This document shows positions 46,243-54,684 of a DNA stretch of 54,684 nucleotides, one piece after another. Below the pieces are notes generated by a model. The model ran no database searches. It saw nothing but the letters and a program-made list of their open reading frames with translations, and had not been told where the DNA came from. The translations under genes were made by a program, and so were the position numbers. Position 1 is the stretch's first letter. Each line of letters opens with the position of its first letter. Source of the stretch: Actinomyces sp. ZJ308 (GTDB lineage: Bacteria; Actinomycetota; Actinomycetes; Actinomycetales; Actinomycetaceae). The stretch is from the NCBI RefSeq assembly GCF_011752065.1, contig NZ_JAAIJY010000025.1:1-54684 (forward strand). Direction: 5' to 3'.

Positions 46243-46797
46243 GTGACGATCTCAACCCAAGGACTGACTGTGATCCAGGTCATATGTGTGCAGTGTGGGT
46301 GCACCTTCAACGCCAAGCGCCGCAGCAAGCGCTACTGCTCCAAGGAGTGCCGCCAGGCATGGAGAGCTGACCACCAGGTCACCTGCCCCGGGTGCGGTCA
46401 GCTCTTCACCCCCAGCCGCTCAACCCAGGTGTACTGCACGGCAGCGTGCAGAGAGCGAGCGGGCAGGCGTGCACGCTACGCGCGCGGCCGCGAGCACGTG
46501 CGCGCCTACACCCGGGCTAGGGGAGAGGGTGAGCGCTCAGCGATCTGCCCGGTGTGCGCAGCGGTGTTCACGCCGGCGCGCAGCAGTCAGGTCTACTGCT
46601 CGCCGGCGTGCAGGCGTGCGCGCGCAGGCGCCGCGCGCACGCGCGCAGCACACATGACCGCGGCTGCGCGCGCGTGCGCGCTCATCAAGCGCCTGCACGT
46701 GCCCGACGAGGACGGGGCGTGCGCGGAGTGCGCGCACCCCTGGCCGTGCGAGACCAGGCGCCTGACCGAGGCGGTCACCGGTGGTGAGCGCCCGTGA
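46243..46797 (+). CDS. Protein with repeated treble-clef-like zinc knuckles
   Basis: A basic protein of 184 residues (175 if started at GTG 46270, which has CAAGGA upstream and fits the promoter motif spacing). Three similar Cys4 units occur in a row: CVQCGCTFNAKRRSKRYCSK-EC, CPGCGQLFTPSRSTQVYCTA-AC and CPVCAAVFTPARSSQVYCSP-AC, plus CAECAHPWPC near the end. This is a repeated CxxC-x14-16-CxxxC zinc finger. It overlaps the relaxase gene (GTGA), so it probably helps the relaxosome or regulates transfer. Confidence 0.72.
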   Translation: MTISTQGLTVIQVICVQCGCTFNAKRRSKRYCSKECRQAWRADHQVTCPGCGQLFTPSRSTQVYCTAACRERAGRRARYARGREHVRAYTRARGEGERSAICPVCAAVFTPARSSQVYCSPACRRARAGAARTRAAHMTAAARACALIKRLHVPDEDGACAECAHPWPCETRRLTEAVTGGERP

Positions 46798-49700
46798 TCA
46801 CGGTCAAGCGCCTCTACGACACCGGTCGGGAGGGTACGAGCATTGTTGACTACCTGATCGAGTCCGTCGCCGATGGTCCCGCCCAAGAGGCGCACGCGCA
46901 CTTCGACGGCACGCGCTACTACACCAGCGCGGGCACACCCCCAGGGCGGTGGCTGGGCGCCGGCCTAGACGGCCTGGGCGACGATGACCGCCACCTGCAC
47001 GCCGGGCGGCGCGTGGGCGCCGACCAGCTGCGCGCGCTCATCCAAGACGGCGCCGACCCGATCACTCACCAGATGCTTGGGCGCGCGTTCCCCGCGCACG
47101 TGTCCACCGCTGACCGGGTGCGCGCACTCACCGCCGACCTGAGCGCTCAGCTGAGCGCCGATGAGCGCGCAGCGCGCATCGAGCAAATCGAGCGGCAGGT
47201 CGCGCGCACCAACAAAGCCAAGGCGGTGCACGGCTTCGACTTCACCTTCGCCCCACCCAAGAGTGTGTCGGTGGTGTGGGCGCTCGGTGACGCCGGCGTG
47301 CGCGAGCAGGTCGAGGCCGCTCACCACGACGCGATCAAGCACATCGTGGCCATGATGGAGGCCGACTCCATCCGCACCCGCCAGGGCGCCGGGGGAGTCG
47401 TCCAAACAGAAACGCGCGGCGTCGTGGCCGCGGCGTTCGACCACTGGGACTCCCGCGAGGGCGACCCCCACCTGCACACCCACCTCGTGGTCGCCAACCG
47501 GGTCCAGGGCCCCGACGGGGCCTGGCGCACCCTGGACTCCCACGGCGCGCTCATGCCCGCCCAGGTCGCCCTGAGCGAGGCCTACGACAACCACCTCATG
47601 GACGGCCTCTCCGCGCGCCTGGGGGTGGAGTGGCACGTGCGCTCCGTCTCCCGCACTGGGCGGGAGCACTGGGAGATCGACGGCGTCGACGACCGCCTCC
47701 TGAAGGTCTTCTCCACCCGGCACGCCCAGATCGAGGCCGCCCGCGACGAGGCAGGCGCCGACGGTGCGGGACACTGGGACGCCGACGCCAGGGCCTGGGC
47801 CGGCACGCGCAGCGACAAGAAGCACCACTCCCTGGAAGAGCTCACGCGCTCGTGGCGTGAGCGCGCACGCCAGGTCGCCGGCGATCAGCCCCTGCGCGGC
47901 GTGACCGGACGGCCCCTGCCCGCGCCAGGGACGATGCCCGGTCAGCCCGGCACGCGCTCCCACCCCGTGCGCGCAGCCGACATCACCGACGACCAGGTCG
48001 TCCACCTAGCCGGTGGCGTCCTGGTCGCGCTCCAGTCATCGCGCGCTCACTGGAGCACCTGGAACATCCGCGCCGAGGCCCAGCGCGCAGCCCGCCGGAT
48101 CCGCTTCGAGACCCCCGGTCAGCGCGATCAGTTCACTGGCCGGCTCACCGAGGCGGTCACCGCCAGGTGCGTGCGCGTGGACTACGCGACCACCGCGCAT
48201 ACCCCCGCCCGCTACCGCCGCCGGGACGGCTCCAGTCAGTTCGTCCCCGAGAACAGCGAGATCTTCACGACCCAGGTGCTCCTGGACGCCGAGGACGCTC
48301 TCTTGCGCTGGAGCCGGAGCACCGATGCGCCCAGGCTGGCCAACCCGCAGGCCCTGGCGACCTCCGGGAAGAGGGCGCCCAGCGCCGACCAGCTGGCCGC
48401 CATCGAGGCCGTGGCCACCAGTGGCCGGCGCCTGGACCTCATGGTCGGGCCTGCCGGCGCCGGCAAGACCACCGCGCTGTCGGCTCTGGTGGAGGCCTGG
48501 CAGGCCGAGCACGGGGCCGGTTCGGTCACCGCCCTGGCCCCCTCCTCGGCGGCCGCCGAGGTCCTGGGCGAGTCCCTGGGAGCGCCGGCCGACAACACCG
48601 CCATGTGGCTCACGCTGCGCCGAGCGGCCGCCGAGCGCGACAGCCACATCGACTTCCTGCGCCGGGCCGGCGACTGGCTCGACCAGGGCGGCCGGGTCGC
48701 GGACATCCGCGACTCCCTCGCGGTCGTTGACCCCACCACGGCGGGCCTGCCCGACCGGAGGATCCGGGCCGCGATCGACACCGCGCTGCACCGCATCGAG
48801 ACCACTCCCGTGCAGAAGGCGCGCCTGGAGGCCGGTGACCTCATCATCGTCGACGAGGCCTCCATGGCCGCCACCCTGCCCCTACGCGAGATCGTCGCCC
48901 AGGCCGAAGCCGCCGGCGCCAAGGTCCTCGCCGTCGGGGACCCCGACCAGCTCTCCGCTGTCGAGGCCGGCGGAGCATTCGGCATGCTCATCGACTCCCA
49001 CCCCGAGAGCGTGCCTTCCTTGAAGACGATCCACCGCTTCGTCGACGACTGGCAGGGGCCGGCCTCCCTGGCCCTGCGCGCCGGTGACCGCAGGGCGGTG
49101 GAGACCTACACCGCCCGCGGAGCCGTCGAGGCCGGGATCCAGGAGGAGGTCCTCGACCAGGTCCACGCCGCCTGGGCGGCCGAGACCGCCCAGGGCCGCA
49201 CGAGCCTCATGGTCGCCGCCGACAACGCCACCGCCGCCGAGCTCGCCGCCCGAGCCCGCTCGGACCTCAAGGCCGCCGGCAAAGTCGGCGGCCGGGAGGT
49301 CACCCTGGCCGACGGCAACCAAGCGTCAGCCGGCGACCTCATCGTCACCCGCAAGAACGCGCGAGCCCTACGCTCAGGTCGCCACTGGGCTCACAACGGC
49401 GCCACCTGGACAGTTCAGGCCGTGTCCGCTGACGGTGCCATGCTCGTCACCCCTGCCGCCGACCCGGCTACGGAGGCGATCCACCTGCCCGCCGACTACG
49501 TCGCCGCCCAGGTCGAGCTCGGCTACGCCACCACCATCCACCGCGCCCAGGGCCGCACCGTGGATGACTGCCACGTCGTGGTCACCCCCGACATGGGCCG
49601 ACAGGCCCTCTACGTCGGCATGACCCGCGGCAAGTCGGCGAACGTCGCCCACGTCGTCACCGACTCCGCCGCCGCCGATGACGACCTCATGCCCCAGTTC

Positions 49701-50639
49701 GCGCAGGAGCCCGCCCACATCCTCACCGACGTCCTGGCCCGCGACACCGCCCCGGCCACCGCCCGCAGAGCCGCCAACCGCCACGCCGACCAAGTCGAGT
49801 CCGTCAAGCGCCTGGCCAACGAGTATCAGACGATCGCGGCCGGAGAGGCCGCCTGGGGATGGGAGAACTCCCTGCCCCGTCTCCTGCCCGGCCAGGCCGA
49901 CCGGATCCTGGCCGACGACTACTCTGATGCCCTGGCCAAGGAGCTGCGCCGCAGCCACCGGGCCGGCCTGGACGTCAACACGGTGCTGCCGGCCCTGGCC
50001 GGCGCCAAGCCCCTCAACGATGAGCACCCGGCCGCTGATCTGGCCAATCGTGTCGCCAAGGCCCGCAAGGCCCACACCGCCGCCGGCGGACAGCGCCGGC
50101 TCATCGCCGGCCTCATCCCCGCCGCACCTCCCTCGGCCGACCCCGACGTCGCCCGGGCCCTGGCCGAGCGCGAGAAGCTCATCACCGCCCGAGCCAGCGC
50201 CGTCCTGCACCAGGCCCTGACCGAGGGCCAGCCCTGGACGAAGGACCTCGGCCCCGCGCCGGCCGACGCGCGCGTGCGGTCCCAGTGGCTGGAGGCCGCC
50301 CGCACCGTCGCGGCCTACCGGGACCGGTACGGCATCGTCGACCCGCCCGGCGGACCCATCACCGCCACTACCCATGACGCCTCCCTGGAGGCGACCCTGG
50401 GGCCGGTGGTCTCCCACATCGACCGCACCGTCGTCGAGGACCGCCGACGCGCCACCCAGGCGCTCCTTAGGGCCCGCAGGCTCTCCGAGCAGGCACCCAG
50501 GCAGGCGGCCCCGGCTCCTGGGCGAGCCCCGGGGGTGCCCACCATGAGCCGCACCCCCAGAGGCACGGTTGGTGTACCGCAGCAGCCCAGGACTAGGCAG
50601 CGGCCGGGCAGAGAGCAGGACCGGGGCAGGGAGCTATAG
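46794..50639 (+). CDS. MobF-family relaxase/helicase (TrwC/TraI-like)
   Basis: Nicks the origin of transfer and unwinds DNA for conjugation. The 1281-residue protein has an N-terminal TrwC relaxase domain (about 1-320) with candidate nucleophile tyrosines in GTRYYTSAG (about 42-43) and the HUH metal motif H226-L-H-T-H230 in GDPHLHTHLVV. A RecD-like SF1B helicase follows with Walker A GPAGAGKTT (552-560), DEASM (Walker B) and VGDPDQLSAVEAGG. A coiled C-terminal tail ends Arg/Pro-rich. It is full length and appears intact. Confidence 0.95.
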   Translation: MITVKRLYDTGREGTSIVDYLIESVADGPAQEAHAHFDGTRYYTSAGTPPGRWLGAGLDGLGDDDRHLHAGRRVGADQLRALIQDGADPITHQMLGRAFPAHVSTADRVRALTADLSAQLSADERAARIEQIERQVARTNKAKAVHGFDFTFAPPKSVSVVWALGDAGVREQVEAAHHDAIKHIVAMMEADSIRTRQGAGGVVQTETRGVVAAAFDHWDSREGDPHLHTHLVVANRVQGPDGAWRTLDSHGALMPAQVALSEAYDNHLMDGLSARLGVEWHVRSVSRTGREHWEIDGVDDRLLKVFSTRHAQIEAARDEAGADGAGHWDADARAWAGTRSDKKHHSLEELTRSWRERARQVAGDQPLRGVTGRPLPAPGTMPGQPGTRSHPVRAADITDDQVVHLAGGVLVALQSSRAHWSTWNIRAEAQRAARRIRFETPGQRDQFTGRLTEAVTARCVRVDYATTAHTPARYRRRDGSSQFVPENSEIFTTQVLLDAEDALLRWSRSTDAPRLANPQALATSGKRAPSADQLAAIEAVATSGRRLDLMVGPAGAGKTTALSALVEAWQAEHGAGSVTALAPSSAAAEVLGESLGAPADNTAMWLTLRRAAAERDSHIDFLRRAGDWLDQGGRVADIRDSLAVVDPTTAGLPDRRIRAAIDTALHRIETTPVQKARLEAGDLIIVDEASMAATLPLREIVAQAEAAGAKVLAVGDPDQLSAVEAGGAFGMLIDSHPESVPSLKTIHRFVDDWQGPASLALRAGDRRAVETYTARGAVEAGIQEEVLDQVHAAWAAETAQGRTSLMVAADNATAAELAARARSDLKAAGKVGGREVTLADGNQASAGDLIVTRKNARALRSGRHWAHNGATWTVQAVSADGAMLVTPAADPATEAIHLPADYVAAQVELGYATTIHRAQGRTVDDCHVVVTPDMGRQALYVGMTRGKSANVAHVVTDSAAADDDLMPQFAQEPAHILTDVLARDTAPATARRAANRHADQVESVKRLANEYQTIAAGEAAWGWENSLPRLLPGQADRILADDYSDALAKELRRSHRAGLDVNTVLPALAGAKPLNDEHPAADLANRVAKARKAHTAAGGQRRLIAGLIPAAPPSADPDVARALAEREKLITARASAVLHQALTEGQPWTKDLGPAPADARVRSQWLEAARTVAAYRDRYGIVDPPGGPITATTHDASLEATLGPVVSHIDRTVVEDRRRATQALLRARRLSEQAPRQAAPAPGRAPGVPTMSRTPRGTVGVPQQPRTRQRPGREQDRGREL

Positions 50640-51488
50640 GCCCGGGTGGGCGCCCATGGCCTGGGCCACCTCAAGCAGCTCGCCCAGGTCGTCGGCCGGC
50701 TCGGACAGGGCCGGACTCGTGTTGCCGGCAGAGTCGACGATCACGCCCCACGGCTGGGCGGTGACGACCTCGGCGACGCCGTCGACCACGACGACCGACC
50801 ATGGCAGGGCGTGGACGACCAGGTCCTCATCGATGTCGTCCATCTCCGTGTTGAGCACCAGGCGCGCGCCGGCACCAACCACTCCGGCGCCGGCCAGGGC
50901 CAGTAGCGTGCCCCCGTCGCACACTGCGGCGCTTCCACCGGCCAGGACCGTGATGCTGGCCGCCCCGGCGGCGATACGGCCACCGATCTCGGCGCTGCAC
51001 TGGCCCCACGAGCGCACGATCGGGCCCGGGTTGGCCACAACCGCCAGCGCGCCGGGGACGACGTCGACACGTATCTCCTCGGGCACGTACTCCACCAGCA
51101 GGCTCACGGCCGTGCTGGTGACCTCGATCCACTCCTGGCCGGCCTCGATCAGCTCGTCGAGGATCGCCTGTCCGGATGCAGGAACCCCCCGCTTGCGCGG
51201 CTCAGGCTGTTCCGGGAACGGCACCACCACCGCGTCCTGGGCCGGTGCGCCGCCGGCGGCGCAGGTGACGCACCCGTCCTGATTCGCTGTCTGCCTGGCT
51301 TTGCTGCGCCGGGCGGCCAGCGTCGGCAGCCAGGTCAGCATGAGCTGCTCCGTGTGGCCGCACGGCCACAGAACTGTCGCTTCCTTCCAGTCATCAGAGT
51401 GTGCCGTCAGGCGCCCGCCGCCGCGACGGCCGCCGCCTCCGCCTCGGTGCGGTAGGCGGCCATCGCCTCCCTGTGGCGTCCGATCCAC
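50634..51488 (-). CDS. Unknown protein with N-terminal Cys/His motif
   Basis: The open frame gives up to 284 residues. A plausible zinc site near the start (WPCGHTEQ, then CVTC about 30 residues later) suggests that translation begins close to 51400, inside or just after the end of the preceding gene; no in-frame ATG or GTG with a ribosome site exists there, so a CTG/TTG start or the ATG at 51488 must be considered. The remainder is a beta-rich region with Ala/Val/Gly and acidic segments and no hydrophobic helix or known domain. It converges with the relaxase gene: the stops are 3 bp apart. Confidence 0.5.
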   Translation of the reverse strand: MDRTPQGGDGRLPHRGGGGGRRGGGRLTAHSDDWKEATVLWPCGHTEQLMLTWLPTLAARRSKARQTANQDGCVTCAAGGAPAQDAVVVPFPEQPEPRKRGVPASGQAILDELIEAGQEWIEVTSTAVSLLVEYVPEEIRVDVVPGALAVVANPGPIVRSWGQCSAEIGGRIAAGAASITVLAGGSAAVCDGGTLLALAGAGVVGAGARLVLNTEMDDIDEDLVVHALPWSVVVVDGVAEVVTAQPWGVIVDSAGNTSPALSEPADDLGELLEVAQAMGAHPGL

Positions 51489-51934
51489 TCTTGGCTGTCC
51501 TTACCCCCGGCAACGATATCTGCCGCCCACGCCTGAGAGCGGGCGGGCACGTGACCGCTGGCTGTGCACGAGCCGGTGAATGCCTCGCGCAGCAGATCAC
51601 GAGCGAACATGAAATTATGGTGCCACCCGATGAGTGCTTCACCGGGTTGGACGGGGTGTGTCGCAATCAAATAGGAACGATGAAGAGCGTCAAGAATGTG
51701 AACGACCCACTCGTGCTTCTCCCAGCACGGAGGAATCACTCCGGCGCCCAGCTCATAGTCCACGACCAGACGGGCCACGAAGATCCTCAACTCTCCGAGC
51801 TCCTTGAGACGCTCCTGCGGTGTCAGTGCCCACCAGTCGATCGTCGGGGCGAAAGGGATGTCGGCCCCGTTCGCCCCGCCACTGGTGTCCCACACCCCGC
51901 CGCCAGCGGTGGTGCTGCTGTCCTCACTCATCAT
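51407..51934 (-). CDS. DUF4913-like protein
   Basis: A 175-residue protein. The central part (PPCWEKHEWVVHILDALHRS, GWHHNFMFARDLLREAFTGS, then CTASGHV) follows the W/C...WW.H.E...RL.ALWR...DPH...L....GPF..C layout of DUF4913, a family of actinobacterial mobile elements; the match is moderate. ATG 51934 overlaps the stop of the HNH gene (TAATG) and has AGAGGAG upstream. The longer open frame to 52246 is the shadow of the HNH gene. Confidence 0.55.
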   Translation of the reverse strand: MMSEDSSTTAGGGVWDTSGGANGADIPFAPTIDWWALTPQERLKELGELRIFVARLVVDYELGAGVIPPCWEKHEWVVHILDALHRSYLIATHPVQPGEALIGWHHNFMFARDLLREAFTGSCTASGHVPARSQAWAADIVAGGKDSQEWIGRHREAMAAYRTEAEAAAVAAAGA

Positions 51935-52338
51935 TACTCCTCTTGGTTTTTGCGTGCTCGTGACTGTCTGATGCTCTTGATGATCGCCAGGGTCACCTGA
52001 CGCCTCCTGCCCCGGGAGATGAGCCTCTGCCAGGACCGTGAGGCGTCGATCGCCTGGTGGACCAGTTCGTGGCAGGGCCGGCACATGGCCATCAGGTCCT
52101 CGTGCCTCTCCCTGCCCATACGGCTGTAGGACAGGTGGTGCAGGTCCCCGCGGGACTGGCTCCACCGGGCCCCGCACAGAGCGCACACGATGCGCCCGTA
52201 GCGGCGTTGCTCCTCGCTCGCCCAGCGTTGGCGGCGCCTGTGCCACCCCGGGGAGGCCAACCAGTCCGCATAGCGCTTACCGGCCGCCACCCGCCCCGGG
52301 GTACGCAGTGGGCGGCGCCTGTTTCTCAGCCCGGCCAT
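51934..52338 (-). CDS. HNH endonuclease
   Basis: A 134-residue basic protein with an HNH fold: CALCG, then DLHHLSYSRMGRERHEDLMA and MCRPCHELVH, in which two Cys pairs hold zinc and the H-H...H residues form the active site. The size and basic flanks resemble phage and plasmid HNH nucleases. It is coupled on both sides (TGATG with the redoxin gene, TAATG with the DUF4913-like gene), so it belongs to the transfer operon. Confidence 0.85.
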   Translation of the reverse strand: MAGLRNRRRPLRTPGRVAAGKRYADWLASPGWHRRRQRWASEEQRRYGRIVCALCGARWSQSRGDLHHLSYSRMGRERHEDLMAMCRPCHELVHQAIDASRSWQRLISRGRRRQVTLAIIKSIRQSRARKNQEE

Positions 52339-52661
52339 CAGCCGCTCATCTCCATGGTTCTCTCTCGGGTGGGGGCCGGCGCCCGGCTGCGGCTGGCGGC
52401 CCCCACCTCAGGGGGACGCAGCCGCTCGATCAGGTCGGGTCGGTATCCGACCCACTCCTTGTCGCCGGCCACCACCAGGGGAAGCTGACGCGCCCCGAGG
52501 CGGTCCGCGACCCGCTCCGCCTCACGGGCGGCCTCAGGGTCGTCGACGTCCTTGTAGGTGTAGGCCACCCCCATGGCCTTCATCTTGCGTCCGGTAGCCG
52601 TGCACTGCACGCAGTTGGCCCTCCCGTAGAGGACCACCTCATCGCTCATGCTCCTGTCCAT
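52338..52661 (-). CDS. NrdH/glutaredoxin-like redoxin
   Basis: A 107-residue thioredoxin-fold protein with the redox motif CVQC (near residue 17) in VVLYGRANCVQCTATGRKM, the cis-Pro loop RQLPLVV and GYRPDLIERL, as in NrdH. An extra 25-residue basic tail follows. NrdH normally supplies electrons to ribonucleotide reductase; here it is on a mobile element without nrd genes. The start ATG 52661 has GGAGG upstream; ATG 52649 is in frame. It begins 8 bp after the VirD4-like gene. Confidence 0.82.
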   Translation of the reverse strand: MDRSMSDEVVLYGRANCVQCTATGRKMKAMGVAYTYKDVDDPEAAREAERVADRLGARQLPLVVAGDKEWVGYRPDLIERLRPPEVGAASRSRAPAPTRERTMEMSG

Positions 52662-52668
52662 GCGTTAC

Positions 52669-54552
52669 TCACCTCCCCACCGGCGTCGTTGTCGGAGGGG
52701 TCTGCTGGCCCGAGCCGGCCGGCCACTGCCCGTAGCTGGTTGGTGCCAGCTCGGGCGGCCGGTACGGCTCCGCAGCCACCGCAGGGTCGGCTGGCTTGGC
52801 GGCCGCCGAGGTGGGGGACGGGTACCGGCGGCCACGGTGCTTGAGACGGGTGTCGATGTCCATCAGGTCGATGACGGCCGCCGGCGCCGCGCCCTTGAAC
52901 AGCAGAGCGCTGGCCTTGGCCAGGGCCCGGACCTGGCCGGCGGTAGCGACGTTCTCCCTGACCTCTCCCCACGACGACTGGCCCAAGCCGGTGGACCCGG
53001 TCCGTCGCTCCACGGTGCGCTCACCGATACTGGCAACAACGTCACGCTGGGTCTCACCGTCCATGGTCCCGCCCAGCAGCATTCTTGCCGTGGCCGCGGC
53101 CCAGATCGCCTGAGCGGCGTCGCGGCCGAAGCGGTCGGCCAGCTGGGCTCGGGCCTGGATCGAGATGATGACCGTGATGTTGCTTCCGCCGCCGGCGCTC
53201 ATCATCTTCGGCAGTGACGGCAGCACCGCGATGTTCGCGATCTCGTCGAGGCACAGCAGCAGCCCCGGACACAGCCGGTTGCCCTCCGAGCGGTTGGCAA
53301 GCTCAGTGGCCACGGCGTAGAAGTCCTCGATCAGGGCCGCCAGGAACGGGGCTGCCGAGTCGTTGTTGTCGCTGACGACGTAGAGGGTGCCCCGCTGGCG
53401 GATGAAGTCCTCGATGTCGAGCTCCATCCCCGGGGCGGGGGAGACCATCTCGCGCACCTCAGCGTCCATCAACGGCTCGCCGACACACGATGAGACCGTG
53501 GCCCAGATGTTGTCTACCGTCCGACTGTCGCCCGAAAGCTCCCCGTCGAGGCGGTCTGCCCATCCCCGCTCCGCTGTGGATGAGGCGTTCAGGACCGCGA
53601 CGGCGTCCCTTGCCCGAGCCGAGCTCTGGGTCCACCTGGCCAGGGCCTCGACGCCCTCACCGGACAGGGCCGCGGCGTGCAGCAGCGGGGCGAGAACCTG
53701 GCGAGCGTGAGACTCCCAGAAGGCTGCGCTTCCACCGGTGCCTTTGCCGGCGTTGGCGGCCAGGGCCTTGGCACGGCGCAAAGCCACCTTCGAGTTCTCA
53801 CACCCTCTGGTCAGGGACCAGCGCAGCTGTGCCCGCTCCAGGACCCGTCCGGCCTCACCGGTGGTGCTCACCCCGCCGGGGGCGAAGACCGCTACCGGCC
53901 CACCCAGCGCCTGGCGGTGCAGGACGGTGCGGGCCGCCATCTCGGCCCTCACCGAGGTCCCCACTACCGCGCCGGTGAACTCGGCCAGGACAGCCTCCAG
54001 CACCAGCCGTGACTTGGAGCTGCGTGAGGGCCCCTCGACCACCAGGGAGTCCTCCTTGGGAAGGAAGGCGTTAACGCCCCGGCACCTTCCCACCCGGTAG
54101 CCCAGCTCCCAGCAGGTGGGCCGCGCAAGGTCAGGGCGAAGCCAGACCATCTTCTCCAGCGACCTAGCCCCGAAGTGCTGCACCGCCTGGCTCCTGGTGG
54201 CCATACCCTTCTCGTGGCGAAGGTCGCCGCTGCGACCCGACCCACCTAGCAGACCTCGCGCGCTGGCTTGGCGCCACACCCACACGGCACCCGCCACGAC
54301 CGGCACCAGCATGGACACCCAGCACAGCCAGAACACGATCCCGCTCATGCCCTGGGCACCCCAGGCCCGCGCCGGAGCCACGAGGAGGACCGAGGCGATC
54401 GTCCCGCTGACCGGGTCACGACTGACGCTGCACCCGCTAACGGTGCAGGCCACCCCAGCGGACACCCGGGCCGTAACAGCCATGACCGTCGCGGCTCCGG
54501 CGACGAGCAGACCAAAGTTCATCATCGAGTCCGACCCACTGCTTGCACTCAT
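52669..54552 (-). CDS. VirD4/TraG-type coupling protein
   Basis: ATPase that links the relaxosome to the transfer channel. The 627-residue protein has two N-terminal membrane helices (about 10-30 and 65-90), a P-loop variant GPSRSSKSR (near 165), conserved LALAAL-type region SAAPFLAALIEDFYAVATEL, and Walker B LLLCLDEIANI followed by the TraG motif MMSAGGGSNITVIISIQ. It has a Pro-rich C-terminus. The start ATG lies only 6 bp from the IS3 end, so the original ribosome site, and perhaps upstream codons, were removed by the insertion. Confidence 0.88.
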   Translation of the reverse strand: MSASSGSDSMMNFGLLVAGAATVMAVTARVSAGVACTVSGCSVSRDPVSGTIASVLLVAPARAWGAQGMSGIVFWLCWVSMLVPVVAGAVWVWRQASARGLLGGSGRSGDLRHEKGMATRSQAVQHFGARSLEKMVWLRPDLARPTCWELGYRVGRCRGVNAFLPKEDSLVVEGPSRSSKSRLVLEAVLAEFTGAVVGTSVRAEMAARTVLHRQALGGPVAVFAPGGVSTTGEAGRVLERAQLRWSLTRGCENSKVALRRAKALAANAGKGTGGSAAFWESHARQVLAPLLHAAALSGEGVEALARWTQSSARARDAVAVLNASSTAERGWADRLDGELSGDSRTVDNIWATVSSCVGEPLMDAEVREMVSPAPGMELDIEDFIRQRGTLYVVSDNNDSAAPFLAALIEDFYAVATELANRSEGNRLCPGLLLCLDEIANIAVLPSLPKMMSAGGGSNITVIISIQARAQLADRFGRDAAQAIWAAATARMLLGGTMDGETQRDVVASIGERTVERRTGSTGLGQSSWGEVRENVATAGQVRALAKASALLFKGAAPAAVIDLMDIDTRLKHRGRRYPSPTSAAAKPADPAVAAEPYRPPELAPTSYGQWPAGSGQQTPPTTTPVGR

Positions 54553-54557
54553 TGTCT

Positions 54558-54684
54558 TGTCAAGCCCCGGGTTTTGTGGAGGCTGGTTTAGCTGGATGTG
54601 GTGGTGGCTGGTTGTAGTTGTTCCTGGCGGTGGGTGTCGGGGGCCCAGGCGGCTTCGTGCTCGGCGGGGGTGCGCATGCCGATG
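54558..54684 (-). mobile_element. IS3-family element, 3' end (partial)
   Basis: The IS edge is placed at TGTCAAGCCCCGGG (from 54558), just upstream of the VirD4-like start codon; the rest runs off the window. Inside is the end of an OrfB-type transposase on the minus strand. It has the same orientation as the 5' IS3 fragment at positions 1-103, so both could be one kind of element. Confidence 0.6.
54588..54684 (-). pseudogene. IS3 transposase OrfB, C-terminal fragment entering from the window edge
   Basis: The minus strand encodes IGMRTPAEHEAAW followed by APDTHRQEQLQ and a stop at 54588-54590. The G-x-RTPAEHEAAW ending is typical of the last residues of the IS3-family integrase-core transposase. 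Only 31 residues are visible, so completeness is unknown. Confidence 0.65.

Larger units (their letters stand above)
28608..54557. mobile_element. Integrated conjugative/mobilisable element (one end outside window)
   Basis: From the tRNA-Arg attachment site to the right-hand IS, genes are of the plasmid/ICE type: SSB, serine and tyrosine recombinases, ParA with an RHH partner, DUF2637, MobF relaxase with helicase, VirD4-like coupling protein, HNH and redoxin genes. Housekeeping genes are absent. Its right end, second attachment site and possible mating-pore ATPase are not visible, so it may be an ICE, a mobilisable element or an integrated plasmid. The tyrosine recombinase lies 8 kb inside rather than next to the attachment site, so integration by it is not proven. 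Confidence 0.7.

Noticed and set aside
51935..52246. N-terminal extension of the DUF4913-like gene to 52246
   Set aside because: This part is out of frame with, and fully covered by, the HNH nuclease gene; the ATG at 51934 has a proper ribosome site and start-stop overlap.
28608..54557. CRISPR array within the element
   Set aside because: No regularly spaced short direct repeats with unique spacers; the repeats present are long, few or inverted.

Overview
The window reads as high-GC actinobacterial DNA, most likely an Actinomyces-like member of the Actinomycetaceae. Supporting signs are ATGA-type overlaps everywhere, a SigR/RsrA pair next to the 24-residue ribosomal protein bL37, rsgA-aroA next to that block, a monomeric NADP isocitrate dehydrogenase, a fused actinobacterial 2-oxoglutarate decarboxylase (Kgd), and a chromosomally encoded copper nitrite reductase as in oral nitrate reducers. 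The genus is an inference.

Layout. Positions 1-103 and 54558-54684 hold the two opposite ends of IS3-family elements in the same orientation, so the sequence probably stops inside a repeated IS on both sides. An IS481-type transposase remnant (104-634) is cut by the left IS. From 0.7 to 28.3 kb lies chromosomal DNA: a DUF2249-moaA-moaD operon (molybdopterin); a divergent three-gene nitrite-reduction operon (two polytopic membrane proteins and a NirK with an added N-terminal cupredoxin) facing a winged-helix regulator with SufR-like cysteines; GNAT; the icd-aroA-rsgA operon; DoxX; sigR-rsrA with a SigR-type promoter that may drive a leaderless longer SigR; bL37; a YitT-like protein; an SGNH-like protein; kgd; two CNNM/CBS transporters; an M23 endopeptidase behind a predicted pseudoknotted leader RNA; and a glycerophosphodiester phosphodiesterase.

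At 28566-28608 only the 3' half of a tRNA-Arg(CCG) is present, the signature of an attachment site. Everything to its right (about 26 kb, to the window edge) looks like an integrated conjugative or mobilisable element: SSB, a serine recombinase, a toxin-antitoxin-like pair, a ParB-like protein with a HEPN-like tail coupled to a DNA adenine methylase, a tyrosine recombinase, a ParA/RHH-ParB pair, a DUF2637 membrane protein, two tandem members of an unrecognised protein family, a MobF relaxase-helicase, an HNH protein, an NrdH-like redoxin and a VirD4/TraG coupling protein. The second attachment site, an intact tRNA-Arg and any VirB4-like ATPase are not in the window.

The most unusual non-coding content is also in the element: a GC-rich hairpin-bearing 320-bp sequence present twice at high identity and once in diverged form; a 22-bp motif at three transfer-region promoters; AT-rich 9-bp iterons upstream of parA and again inside the parB-like coding sequence; and a 44-residue one-helix membrane peptide gene opposite the integrase. 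No BLAST, HMM or folding program was run; all homology and structure statements are from reading the sequence.
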